A stretch of DNA of 64,000 nucleotides, taken from contig RDEW01000041.1 in the NCBI GenBank assembly GCA_011109175.1, positions 124,001 to 188,000 of the forward strand. Direction: 5' to 3'. This document shows positions 1-11,228 of the stretch, piece after piece. The notes beneath the pieces are model-generated. The model saw only the letters and a program-made list of their open reading frames with translations, did not search any database and was not told where the DNA came from. This DNA is from Dicyema japonicum. Its lineage: Eukaryota > Dicyemida > Rhombozoa > Dicyemidae. Every line of letters starts with the position of its first letter. Within the stretch, counting starts at the first letter, position 1. Made by a program: the position numbers and the translations under genes.

Positions 1-861
1 TCAAGAAGTTCGGGGAGGGTCAACACGTGGTCTCGGGGACTCCTGGACGAATAATCGACATGATAACACGTGGATACCTCAACACAGCTTCAATCCGTCT
101 GTTCATAATAGACGAGGCCGACCAGATGCTCAGTGACAGTATCACGTGTGTCTAACTATTTCAGATTTCAAGCCACAGATCTACGAGACCTATCGGTCCC
201 TTCCCCCACAAACACAGGTGGTCATAGTGTCCGCGACGATGATGCCGGATGTCCTGCATCTGACTTCTAAGTTCATGACAAATCCGCTTAGAATACTAGT
301 GAAGAGGTGGGGGTTTCCCTGATTTCAGAGACGAGTTGACGTTGGAGGAGATTTCCCAGTACTTCATAAATGTGGGTACCGAACCCAACAAGTTTGAGAC
401 TCTGATGGACATTTACGACACACTGACTGTCTCTCAGGCGGTCATTTTCTGCAATTCACGTGCTAAGGTGGAATGGCTTGCCGATAAGTTAACGGCAAAC
501 AACTTTACGGTGACTTACATGCACGGAGATACTCCCCAAAGGGAAAGGGAGGAGTTAATGAAGTCGTTTCGTTGTGTGGACACGCGTGTGTTGGTATCAA
601 CAGATTTGTGGTCACGTGGAATAGACGTACAGCAGATATCGTTGGTGGTGAACTACGACCTCCCTCAGTCTAGGGAGACATATATTCACAGAATTGGGAG
701 AGCTGGTAGATTCGGAAGGAAGGGAGTGGCCATAAACTTTGTGACGAATGATGAGATGATAATATTGAGGGATATAGAGCAGTACTATTCTACGGAGATT
801 GTAGAAATGCCTATGGATGGTATATTTTGTGTTATTTGTAGTTAATGATATTGTCGTGTAG
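1..861 (+). CDS. EIF4A3: eIF4A3/FAL1-type DEAD-box RNA helicase, 3' part
   Basis: ATP-dependent RNA helicase, core of the exon junction complex. The gene enters from outside the window. Exons read as 3-138, 165-306, 329-819 and 842-861, joined by introns of 26, 22 and 22 nt (139-164, 307-328, 820-841), giving 262 codons in one frame. Visible motifs: DEAD (motif II), SAT (III), then the helicase-C domain with RGID and [13 protein letters not shown] (V/VI). Diagnostic eIF4A3 rather than eIF4A1 features are YRSLPP, KRDELTLE, AVIFCN, INFV and the ending EMPMDVNDIVV, parallel to the usual EMPMNVADLI. The unspliced frame ends at 845 in a non-conserved tail; the 22-nt intron restores the family C terminus. 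Stop TAG at 859-861. Identity is very sure; the 5' end is missing. Confidence 0.95.
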
Positions 862-877
862 TTAATGATATTGTCGT
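838..877 (+). repeat. 20-bp tandem duplication covering the last eIF4A3 splice acceptor and stop
   Basis: The 20-mer gtagttaatgatattgtcgt occurs twice back to back (838-857, 858-877). The first copy carries the AG acceptor of the terminal intron; the second supplies the TAG stop and a second potential acceptor 20 nt downstream. Confidence 0.9.
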
Positions 878-2690
878 GTTCTTCGGTTGTATTATTGGTT
901 TTATGGTTTATTAATTACTTATTTAATATTTTGAAAATAAATTAGAGTTGGGGGGAGACAGTTCTGTGTGGTTGTTCCCCCTCTGGATTGCTGAGATAAC
1001 CGCCATTGTTTGCGAAGGTTCTGAGATTAGGTTTTAGAAGAAATTATAGGGCAGGTCTCTGAGGTTCAATAGGTTTCCATGGGAGAGGAACAAACATTAC
1101 ATCACGTGAGAGGTCAGTATATTTACTGTGATTCAATGTCTCGACCCTTCTAGTGGCTAAGTTGTCATTAGTTTGTGCTGATTATATTAAGCACACTTGT
1201 TAAGGGGGAATTGGTAATATTCTCACTCTTATGTTAACTAGAAAAGTTTTTCATTCCTGGGCTGACTCGTTGACGTTGACCTCATATCGACAGATGAACA
1301 ATCCTTTTATAAGGCTTTCTATATTAGCTTTTTTAGTCATTAGACAACCAAAAGCCTATGGTTGATAAAATTAGCTTTTCTCATATCATCAAGGCTCAAA
1401 CTGCGATTATTTATGGTTGATAAAATTATCTTTCTCACAAGGCTCAATTTATCTTCAACTCTGTCTTGTTTATCCACGCAATCATTACATAAGCAAAAGT
1501 TCACTTCACCACTTGAGTTTTTGCCTATAGTAACGGCGGACTAGATGTCCTACCATATGCCGAATCAATGACCTCGCTTTAAGGGCCACAGGAAAATTTC
1601 TTTAAGTTTCTTACTTCACAATTATTTTTTCGGATTGAATTCACGTCTTCGTGAAACAAACGCGGAGTGGGTCCGAAAATCTTTAATTTCATTCTCTTAA
1701 CCTCTTGCTTGGGGAAAATTACCATCCAATCACAGATGGGTGAAGGGGAATCATTACCAGGTTCGCCTTTCTATTAATGACGTTGATGCTAGTATTTGTT
1801 ACTCATTCTAACCGCATCATTTTTCCCAAACATGGACTGGTAACTGCAGACTATCAATTTGAGTGGATTTACCGGTGTACTTATGGTAAAATTGCCATTG
1901 TAGTGATCGAAAGCAAAACTTTGCGGGATTCAAATCCCCTGCAATGGTTTATGCTCATATCAATTGGTTTCGTCCTCCTTATTCAAACACGTGGATCACT
2001 CACCGTAACTACTCTTTTTGAAGATATTTTCTTAGCGTCATTGGGTTTTGAGACGCACAGCAATAGCTGCTGGCCTCCCACTCATGATGATGGGGTAACT
2101 AACTATAAATACCTTTGACTACGGACAAATTCAACCTTCACTTTTGAAATCGTTTCCGTTTTACGGCAATAAATTAGCCGTGTTTTAAAATATTCCTAAA
2201 AATTTCCATAAAATACAAAATCAGATGAAAATTCAAATTTTGTTCTTAGTTTGCACACTTTCGACAGACACACAAAAAGTCTTACCATACGACAGTAAGG
2301 CCCCTTTCACTTTTGGCTCCCTAAATGCACGTTGCTGAACGATGATCAAAAGAGATGTGAACTGACTCGGAACTAAAAAATATCAATTTGCTGCCTACAA
2401 GAAACCAAGATAAAGCAGCAACACATGAATATTGTTGACTACACATTTATGTTCCTCCCCCCGAATCCCCCTTCATTACGATCTGGCTTGGGTATGCTTA
2501 AGAGTTTTGAAACATATAAGGAGGATCAATGATCGGAGTAACATCCTGAAAATCCTTGATGGGAAAACAAGAATTCTGCAGCCAGCAGTTGCTAACTGTT
2601 ATTTTTTGTGTTAGAAATCTTATCAATCTTTCTGAAAACTTTTATCAAAAATCAGTTAAATAGGAGAGAATACGGGGTGATAGTGTGAGG
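878..2690. other. Intergenic, nothing recognised
   Basis: AT-rich with many short stops in all frames. A single 113-codon open frame at 1777-2118 (+) shows no family motif and no ultrashort-intron partner exons. A possible tRNA-like T-arm (ggattcaaatccc, near 1929) has no convincing D-arm. Confidence 0.4.
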
Positions 2691-4020
2691 AACATATGCA
2701 GAACTGTCCTTGTCCCCCATCTTATTGCTGGAGACTGAAATGTAGGGCTGGCAAAGCACATGTTAAAGACCTATGTATTTTTGTGACATAACCACTTGTG
2801 CAATACTACATTCAACACTCAGCAAGGCACATCTTGCTGAGGACAGGAAGAAACCAACATCATATAACCAAATCGACTTTGTGATATGCAGACAAGACCA
2901 AAAGAGATCACTAGTTGACTCAAGATATCACAACGGTCTCCTGACGTCAATAGATCATAGAATAGTTGTCTGTTTTCGTGTGAAAACGACAGCCATAGCA
3001 TGTGATAGGGTCTGGCACACGATGAAACGACCAGACATGTCAGGCCAAAATCATGAAACAACTGGAAGGTATAATATATTCCCGATAGAATGGTGGAAGG
3101 AAACAGTAATCAAAAATATAGCAAGGGGAGTCATCGGGACTACCAATCGACGAGACCTCATACGATCAAAAAATGTTCTCGCTTCTATAAAAGCAACTAC
3201 GAGCAGAAAGATCGACTAACCAAGGAAAACATCTCGAGCACTCCGTAACCGAGAACTTACAAAAATCAGACAACTGCAAAAATCAGCCAAACGGGAGAGA
3301 ACAGAAGTACTGGTAAATGAAATTGAAAAATATAAGAGTGGAGATAGGATGTTCAAGGCGATCTCAACTAGAGAAAGGGCGGACATCCATATACATGAAA
3401 ACACATAATCATCAATAGTGACAAGTCATCCCTTACCTCAAAATATTTTGAAGACATGCTTGATGTACAAAAAGCCAATTCCCTCATCCTTATAAAAGAT
3501 AACCAAAAGGGACTAAAGTAGCAAACAACAACAGAGGCAACACTATCTGCATTTTCTATACTCAATACCGGCAAATCCCCGGGTCCGGACGGAATACCAG
3601 CAGAACTGTTTATTTTTGAGTGAATGACAATGCATTTCAATTGTGAAGGATTACAGTCCAACGGAAAAAACCTGGAAAACCAAAAAACCATCGAAACAGC
3701 TTCATTCAGAAAATATTATCCCGATCGAACACCAGATGGACGAATATCTTTCCCCCAACTCATAGTGGATTTCGTGCTGGACGGTCAGCTGGAAACGGTG
3801 TTTGGGAGACAAATGGTATATGGCACTGTGACAAAAATAAAAATGAAAATAAATATCCTAGGGACAGATTTTTTGAGGACTGTTTATGAAGATTCTCGAA
3901 AAGACACTAAACCGGATGAAATCCATAAGTATTCTTTTGACGACACCCGCTTCGTAGCCAAACAGGAAAGTGCAGACATAACATTTTTGCTGTGTCCCAC
4001 AGGGAGATTCCTGTCCATAA
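2690..4020 (+). mobile_element. RTE-like non-LTR retrotransposon fragment (endonuclease + RT pieces)
   Basis: A frame at 2773-3219 carries the apurinic-type endonuclease signature NQIDFVI followed about 30 residues later by IDHRIVV (normally SDH). Downstream are RT remnants: GKSPGPDGIPAEL (about 3570-3615) and HSGFRAGRSAGNGVWE (about 3760-3810), in different frames with stops between them. This order (EN, linker, RT) and the motifs match the better-preserved copy at 59550-61640. Dead, frameshifted copy. Confidence 0.75.
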
Positions 4021-4455
4021 TACAGTAAACTCTCCCAAATTTCCATTTTTGGTTCCAGCATTTTTTGCGGCAAATTTGGGAAATGAAAAATTTCAGAATT
4101 TAATCAATAATTTAAAAGCCAATCTGACTGAGACTCGGAGGACTTGGAATTCGCAACCCTGTGGACCTTTCTCTCCCTTCATACCTGTAGCTCCCATGTC
4201 AGGAGGATTCTACACTCTCTATCTGAATTCTCTATTGACAAGGACACCGGCCATGCTCGTGAGGCATGGAGCCGCACTTATCAGCTTTCCCTGCCTTTCT
4301 CGTTCTCTCAGCGGGGCTTTACGATGATGCTATATGCTGGAATTCTTTCAAATATTTGCTAGTGTCATCTAGCCAACATCGCCGCGCCTGTTTTTTGTCG
4401 GAGGCGTCTTCCGAGAGGGTGTCTGGCTCAAAGCCATTCCCAATGGAGTTCTGGG

Positions 4456-6261
4456 CAGGGTTGACAAAATCATAATTTTCATGAAAAAATGGAAAAATCT
4501 GATTTTTTGATTTAAACAATTTTTTGATTTAAATCAGATTTTTTGAATTAAATCAGATTTTTATTCGGAAACAAAGTAAAATAAAAATAAAATGGAAATC
4601 GTATTTATTTATTTAAACAAAGACAAGTTTGGCAGCTTTTTCAATTCCCAGCCTATTTCGTACACTCGAATGAAAGAATCCAAAAGTCGAAAAAATTTGT
4701 TCTATTCCACCTGTGGAAGCAACTGCTCCAAGAATTTTTTTGCAGAGTGAAATTACTTCAGAACTGGTGAGAGTTCGACTCCCACTAAGCTATAGGTGAT
4801 ACTTTGCTCAATAAATTCGGAGCGAACATGTATAGTTTGAATGGATCAGCTTTACTCTGAAATTAATCAAAGTCGGAAGTGCATATTCATAATGTTCTGC
4901 ACAATACTCCAAGGCGAGGTCAATCTAGCAGTTGAAAAAGATCTCCACAACGTGTTGGGTTCATTAGATTCGCAAGTAAGTGGAAAGGTGTTGATGCTTG
5001 ATCAGCTCGAGTTTTCATCTTTTCTAAAATAGCCGTACATTCATAGTCAATATAAGTCTGTTCAAGTTCCTTTTAAATTTTTACAGCATGACTAATCTTC
5101 GTAGAATCATTTTGCATTTTGTCTAAAGCGACAGCAATTGGTTTAATCAGACGCAAATATTTTTCAACACGACGTTTTAGCGAAATATTTTGGATTTTCG
5201 AATCGATATCTGTATCAATTCAATCTGTGTTCTTCAAAAATTCTCAAAATTGTAGACCAATTATCCAGATAAGATTCAAAACAATCTGATAGAGTGTTCC
5301 AGCGAACATCAATCGAAAGAACAAGTCTTTTTCTCCAGCAGATTTGTACCATGCCGCTGGAAGATTGACGTTTCGAAATTATTTATTCTTACGATGGTTT
5401 CTTTAACTTCAGCTACTTCGACATCCTTTGCGAGAAAGTTGAAATAATGTGCCGAGCAACCATCTGTAATAATTTCATCGTCATCTTGCATCATTATCCG
5501 CCTCATTTTAGTCATGTTGGCATCATTGTCCGTTACAAGACTCCCGATTTTACATCCAAACCGTTGCTCGGCGACTTTGCAGAAGCTAAAGCAACAGATT
5601 GAAGATACTCCACGGTGTGGCTATATCCAGAGGTGTCCACAGTGTCAATTAGATAGCTTTCTCCATCCGATGTTACAACTGACACACAAATAACAGGTTC
5701 ATTATGACTGTTATTCCACCCGTCCAACATCATAGACACTGTCTTGTCCTGGAGTCTTTCGCGACAGTCTTCATGTATTTACGATCGAACAACCACCAAT
5801 TTGATGACGAGAGGTAGTCGATACCCATTTGGACGAATTTGACAAAATCCGGATATTCTACACCAGCAAAAGGAGTGTTACTGGAATATATGTATCTAGT
5901 GAGTTGCATATCAATCAAATTTTTCTTCGATGACGTCGTCGTAGTAACGAAATTAATTAAAGACTGGTCACTCATCCTTGGGGGGAATTCGCTGATCAAA
6001 TCACTTTCAGGTTTCGACGGATTTTCAGGGATATCAATATTAGTTCGACATAACAAATGATCCGAGACCTTGTACCTCCCTCTCGCAATTACGGCATCTG
6101 GCTCGACTCCCGGTCTTTCCAGGAATAATACGTTTATCGAAGTGAACCAACGCTTTCTTCCAGACATTAAAAAAATTTAAATGATTTTTTTTGATTATTT
6201 AATGATTTAAATCATTGATTTTTTTTGTTGATTAAAATCAAATAATTTAAATCTAACCAAG
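4456..6261 (-). mobile_element. hAT transposon remnant, DUF659 type
   Basis: Minus-strand frames 6167-5730, 5739-5533 and 5515-5309 read as consecutive pieces of one hAT transposase: a charged N-terminal part beginning MSGRKRWFTS, then VSMMLDGWNNSHNEPVICVS (the DUF659/RNase H-fold start), SYLIDTVDTSGYSHTVEYL and DGCSAHYFNFLAKDV (the TDGCSAH..N.L.KD block). Both edges consist of AT-rich subterminal repeats of the GATTTAAATC kind, at 4480-4570 and 6170-6255. Frameshifts and stops mean it is inactive. Exact ends are approximate because I could not find a clean 8-bp duplication. It abuts the RT fragment that begins at 6262. Confidence 0.75.
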
Positions 6262-7170
6262 AAAGCTTTTGACAAGGAAGATTCTTTACGTCAAAAAATC
6301 CAAACAACCTAAAAATCTGGATCGCAAATTTCCTAAATTGAAGAAGAGGAAGAGTACTGCTGGAAAAACTAGATTAGTGACCAAGTTCCTTCCAAATGGG
6401 GTCCTTCAAGGATCTCCACTGTCACCTCACCTGTTCAACTTATTCTTGAATTATATGACCTCCCTTACCAGTGAAGATACTCTGGTTCTAACATATGCGG
6501 ATGATATAATCGTCGCAGTCAAAGACCAGTGCGTTAATACTGCTGTTTACCGGATTCAAGCTTCATTGGACGATCTGAACTGTTGGCTCGTTAAGAACAT
6601 TCTACATACAAGTCCCGAAAAGTCTTATACAACAATTTTCACAACAAACAGAAGATTGACAAACTCCGCTCCATGTGTAACCATAAATGGAAACTCAATC
6701 CCCACGACCAACTCGGTCAAGATACTGGGCGTAACTTACGACCCATTCTTGACCTACAGCAAACACATCGACAACGTCATCTCTTCAACACAACGAAAGC
6801 TAAATTTTGTTAAAACACTCCTTGGACAATATAATGGGTGTTTCAACTCAATTTTGGACTCGCTCTACGTGCAGTATATTCAACCGTCTCTAACTTACGG
6901 GTGTGCTGCATGGGGAACCAACCTATCAAACAAAAATATAGAAAAAATCAATACCTTCCAAAAAATGGCCAGTAAGGTTTTGCAAAGGTTTTCTTGGAAA
7001 ACCGGAGCCTTACTACCCTCCAAAAAGATAGAAACCCCCGCCCAATCCGAAAATGCGTTGGAACCCGGGAAGAACACCGAGCAAGAATGAGATGGCTACT
7101 CGAGGCGGCCGGAATCACCTGATGGCTATGTAGTTATATAATTTGTCGGTGATTTTTGGTTTTTAATAAT
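6262..7170 (+). mobile_element. Non-LTR retrotransposon 3' part, family A (reverse transcriptase)
   Basis: The open frame 6269-7090 contains RT motifs: KAFDK at the very start (other frame), GVLQGSPLSPHLFN, YADDIIVA (catalytic YADD), ILGVTYDP, and TYGCAAWGTNLS near the C terminus, typical of Jockey/CR1-like elements. A second frame at the end reads RMRWLLEAAGIT-stop (to 7121). The tail ends in GTGATTTTTGG and a TAATAATAA stretch. It is 5' truncated. A second copy lies at 32228-33018 on the other strand; relative to that copy this one lacks about 13 codons near 7000. Confidence 0.9.
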
Positions 7171-7673
7171 AACTAATAATAATAACAACCCTGGTTCTGG
7201 GAACCTTCCTGGATGATGAATACGTCCGTATTGGGATCTCATTGCGACTGGGATGAAAAGTTTGTGTTCCACATCCGTACCGATGCGGAGACCAGATCGA
7301 CTGTTTTGGCCTACACCCTTTTTTCTGCAGGAAGAGTGCAGGCAGATTTCCCATAAACCTGGCCTTGAACGAAGTCGTTAGGCGAGTTTTGGACGCCGCC
7401 GGACACCCCTCCATGCTCAAACCTATCGGTATTTGCAGGCGGGACTGGAAACGACCAGATGGGATGACAATCTTCCTCGTTGAAGCCGGGAAACCTATTG
7501 TCTGGGACGTTGTCTGCACCGACACGTTTGCCTCTTGCAACCTACTCCAGAGTGAGAAATTGAAACGGGAAAAGTACGCGGTCCTACCCAAGGATTTTTT
7601 GTTTGTTCTACTCCCCAATGAGACGTCTGGTTCCCTTGCGCCTGTGACGCTGGAATTCTTGAGTCGTCTAGGG
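7165..7673 (+). mobile_element. Non-LTR element with PD-(D/E)XK-like domain, left part (split by hAT)
   Basis: The frame reads ...ALNEVVRRVLDAAGHPSML...RDWKRPDGMTIF...GKPIVWDVVCTDTFAS..., the KRPDG...WDV..DT pattern that follows the RT in many invertebrate non-LTR elements and resembles a restriction-like nuclease fold. It breaks off at 7673 in a hAT insertion and resumes at 9356. A related minus-strand copy is at 54541-54745, which confirms that the two halves belong together. Confidence 0.75.
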
Positions 7674-9347
7674 CAGCGGTTCTCAACCTGGGGTCGATTC
7701 GACCCCCAGGGGTCTAAAATCAATCCAGATCGATCGTAAGGGGGTCGAAAATGAAATATTTAGGGGTCGAAAATAAATTTAATAATTTTAATTTTTTCTA
7801 TTTCAATTAAGTTAGTTTTTTTTAAAGTGGTAAACATTTGTTTTTTTTAATTTTTAAAATTAGCATGCTTGTTTTTGTTCGTTATGAGTCATCTTCTACA
7901 TTAAAAATTCGTCAATATAAAAATGAATATTTGAAAATTTTTTTGATAATAAACATTGCTAACACTATTGCTTACTGTGTAACAAGTTATCAAATGATGC
8001 AATGAAACCGTCCAAATTTTTGGATCATTTTAGGAGTAAACATTGGATAAAAAAGATAAACCATTGAGTATTTTGAAGAATTAAAGGATTCTTTTCGTAA
8101 ACAAAAAACGATTGACACTGATTTTACAAATAGTAGTGAAAAAACAATAGTTGTTGTTATTTTAAATTATTTAGGAGACTAATTGCATCCTATAAAATTG
8201 CAATGATTTTTGCCAAAAATGTGAGTTCCCATGTTTTTAGTGAAAATCTCATCAAACCATCTATATCAGCGATTCTATCAGATCTGATGGGTTTAAATCC
8301 AAACGAAATTTTAAAATCCGTGACAATTAGCAATGATTCCATTCGCCGCAGGATTGACGAAATGTCAGATAATGTTGGACATATTTTATGTGAAAAGCTT
8401 AAAATACTATTTTTTCTTAAATTGACGAAAGTCATATATGACAACCAATCAATTCTAATCGGATATGTCAGGTTAATCTTATTAGAAGCTTACTTTTTAA
8501 GATATTTTGACGATCATGCTCTTCCTACAGAAGATTTATTATTCGTCAATTATTTGGAAACTGATACGACTGGATTTTCTATTTTTTCCGTAGTCAAATT
8601 ATTTTTGGATGACAAGAAGATTCCATATGAAAATTTGGTTTCTTGTGCCACAGATGGTGCAATGTCTATGGTTGGAAAATATAAAGGATTTGCGGCATAT
8701 TTGACAAAAATATGTCCAAATGTGATTCATATACATTGTGTTCTACATAGACAACATTTGGTTTCAAAAGCTCTTTTGCCAATTCTACATGAAACGTTAA
8801 ATAAGGTTATTAAAACCATAAACAGAATTAAAGCAAGTATGATCGTCTTTTTAGAAAATTTTACTGAGGCTAACAAAACATATGTCCTTCTTGTGCTTCA
8901 CACTGAGGTTATCCAAAATTGTTGACAAAAATAGCACAATTGCTACTCTATTTTCCGACATCATACTGTGTTGAATGCGGATTTAGCATTCTACATCGAA
9001 TTGTAAATAAAGAACGAAACAGATTGGATGTGTCCACTAGAGGAGATATTCGTTTAAAAATAACACAAATAAATCCAGATATAGAATCTTTGGTCAAAAA
9101 ACATCAGTCACGGGGATCCCATTGTATTTAAATTTTTTTATTATAAATTTAGGCTAAGATACCAACTTAACATCGAGTTATTCTTTTTTTTTTTGATTTG
9201 ATTATTAACAATGAATTCATTATAGATAGTTAACTAATTTTACTTAGAATTGTCTGTTCTAAAAAAGTTTTAAGGGGTCGATTAAATATTAGGGGGGGAA
9301 AAAAAAAGTCAAGGGGTCGACGAGTTAAAAAAGGTTGAGAACCCCTG
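7674..9347 (+). mobile_element. hAT transposon (SCAND3/ZBED-like) with TIRs and 8-bp TSD
   Basis: Left end cagcggttctcaacctgggg, right end ...aaaggttgagaacccctg: inverted terminal repeats of about 19 bp. Flanking 8-bp target duplications are identical (GTCTAGGG, 7666-7673 and 9348-9355). Inside, + frames 8203-8925 and 8919-9131 give a transposase with the SCAND3-like blocks SVTISNDSIRRRIDEMSDN, YENLVSCATDGAMSM and THCVLHRQHL-like (IHCVLHRQHLVSKA), and a C-terminal hAT dimerisation end SYCVECGFSILHRIVNKERN...RGDIRL. A large part between the two blocks is deleted (8925/8919 junction) and frames upstream of 8180 are broken, so it is non-autonomous. The 1674-bp element disrupts an older non-LTR copy. 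Confidence 0.93.
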
Positions 9348-9355
9348 GTCTAGGG

Positions 9356-9480
9356 AATCGGATCGCTACACAAACATGAGACCCTCGTGAGCGCTGCTGG
9401 TTATTTGAGCGAATCTCGCTCGCCATCCTTAGTGGAAATAGCCATGCAGTCAGGGCAGCCGCTATATAACTGTATACTCT
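9356..9480 (+). mobile_element. Non-LTR element with PD-(D/E)XK-like domain, right part
   Basis: Continuation of the copy broken at 7673: reading resumes as LGIGSLHKHETLVSAAGYLS and ends in the gagcgctgctggttatttga block, also present (minus) at about 54560-54590. The two halves are adjacent once the hAT element and one TSD copy are removed. Confidence 0.75.
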
Positions 9481-9559
9481 CTTTTCTTTCCTTAATAAAA
9501 TGAATTCCCAAATCCATTGGCTAAAGCATTTTTGGAAAGAGCATTATTTTCTGCCTCAC

Positions 9560-9990
9560 TGGTTATTAATGCATCGTTTAACAATGCACCTTAAAGTTTA
9601 AAAACATTAAGAATACCTTTTGATTCCATCGAATCCATCCAAGCTTTTCATCAAGTTGCGAGAACTTTAACTTTTGGTCTGTTTTTGTTAGTTTTGAATT
9701 GTTCGAAAATTGAATCACGACTCTTTGAGATAGCGTTAACTGTCCTCCGGCAAATGTTCACTTTAAACAAAAAGGAAAATTTATCGGCAATTACTTGGCC
9801 TAGTTGTTGTCGTCCTTGTAACGCAATATTTGCATTTTTTGTTGATAGTGAATCTTGTATATCAACCGCTAGAATTACAACGAGGCATGCTACTCGAATA
9901 AGAAGAATAAAGGACAGTTCATTTTTGAATCAATCGCCGTGGAAACGTCAAAAATCATAGTAAGCAGACCATGCTAAACAAAATCGGATC
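9560..9990 (-). CDS. Candidate host exons, unrecognised
   Basis: On the minus strand a long stop-free stretch reads ...VDIQDSLSTKNANIALQGRQ...DKFSFLFK. At its end a perfect 22-nt intron candidate (gtgaacatttgccggaggac, then ag) joins in frame to LTLSQRVVIQFSNNSK...LDEKLGWIRWNQK, which in turn abuts a 26-nt intron candidate. An alternative unspliced reading is also open for about 38 codons, so the splice choice is not settled. No family is recognised and no start Met is assigned. It could also be a chance open region. Confidence 0.3.
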
Positions 9991-11228
9991 GCCCATCGCG
10001 AAGAGGAAAAATGATAGGAGAGAAAGTAGCTGGCTCATTGATCGTCTTTCATTGTAAAAATATCGACGCCGTCTTCTGTGAACCCGGGATCTTATCCATG
10101 GGTTTTTTGGACACATACTTAACTGCTCTTGTGATCATCTGGTACAAGCAACTCTTCTTTATATACAAACACCAGAGTACCGTGATAAACGACAACTCAC
10201 GTTGTTCAGTCAGATTGGCTACCTCAAATAGCGTTTTTGTATTTCCAGATCATCCCCCTAATATTGTAATTAAAGCCGTACCTCGACACAGTACAAAGGA
10301 TCGAACCGAATTTTAAGATCTGATTCTGAAAGGGATCCGATTCAGAATCATCAGATCTGGAATCGACTCCTTTGACTTCTCTGATTTCAACTCCTCTTTT
10401 TTATGTCTTAAATATTATTGACCCGATAAAATAGGGGACCAATTCATTACGACTAGAACACAGTTTATGTACATGGTTTGTAGGTGAGTCCTTAGCCTTC
10501 AGTTCTCACTAGACTGATCAGAAGGGACATAGTCTATTAGCGAAAAACCTTAAAGACCACCGGGAAAGAACCGGCCGAGGTCGAGCCTAGCAATTCCTTT
10601 ACATTTTGGGGGAGAAATAACTTTATGTGTGGTGTGGATGTGTAAAATGTAATACTTTTTTATATTAGATTTTTTATATTATAAAAACGAAAGCTGTTTT
10701 ATAGCATCTATGTTGGGAAACGAAACCCTCTGTCAGTTAAGGCACTCCTTGCAAGTGGCAGAGGATAAGACAGAAGGGCTTATCTAACACCAACAGGGAT
10801 TTAGACTCCTGGTATGGCCATTTGCAACCATAGGTTTGCTTGGAGACCTTTTAGTGAGTGTGGGATTTAGACTAGTCACTGTGATTTGACTGAGGTATTG
10901 GGCGTATTAGGATGTGGAGAGACTGCAGATGGGATACCCGTCCATAAGGCACCTAATGAAGGACCTCAATATATGGGGGAACTGTCTTATCAAACGGAAG
11001 CCATTCCTATCACTGGACATGTGCCACCTTAATTTGTCAACCCGATCGTTGCGGACTGATATTTTATATCTAATCGGATGGAGGATGTATGATTATAAAA
11101 CTATGAGGGGAACCCCCATATCCTTCACTAATTGTACGACCTCTCAATTACTAATAACAGTGATTATAACTGTAAACCAAACTCAGCAATCTGCGAATGT
11201 CCTCTCTATACACTGGATCATAATTTTC
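9991..11228. other. Intergenic, nothing recognised
   Basis: Short frames only (for example 10914-11270 +, which is antisense to the gene ending at 11229). No TIRs, RT or transposase motifs seen. Confidence 0.35.

Noticed and set aside
1900-1950. tRNA-like T-arm (gggattcaaatccc)
   Set aside because: No matching acceptor stem or D-arm could be drawn around it; probably chance or a decayed SINE.
1777-2118. 113-codon open frame
   Set aside because: No family motif and no neighbouring exons compatible with ultrashort introns.
4765-4800. B-box-like gagttcgactccc
   Set aside because: Lies inside a hAT element, with no A box at tRNA distance.
7163-7723. 186-codon minus frame
   Set aside because: Antisense shadow of the PD-(D/E)XK-type non-LTR frame.
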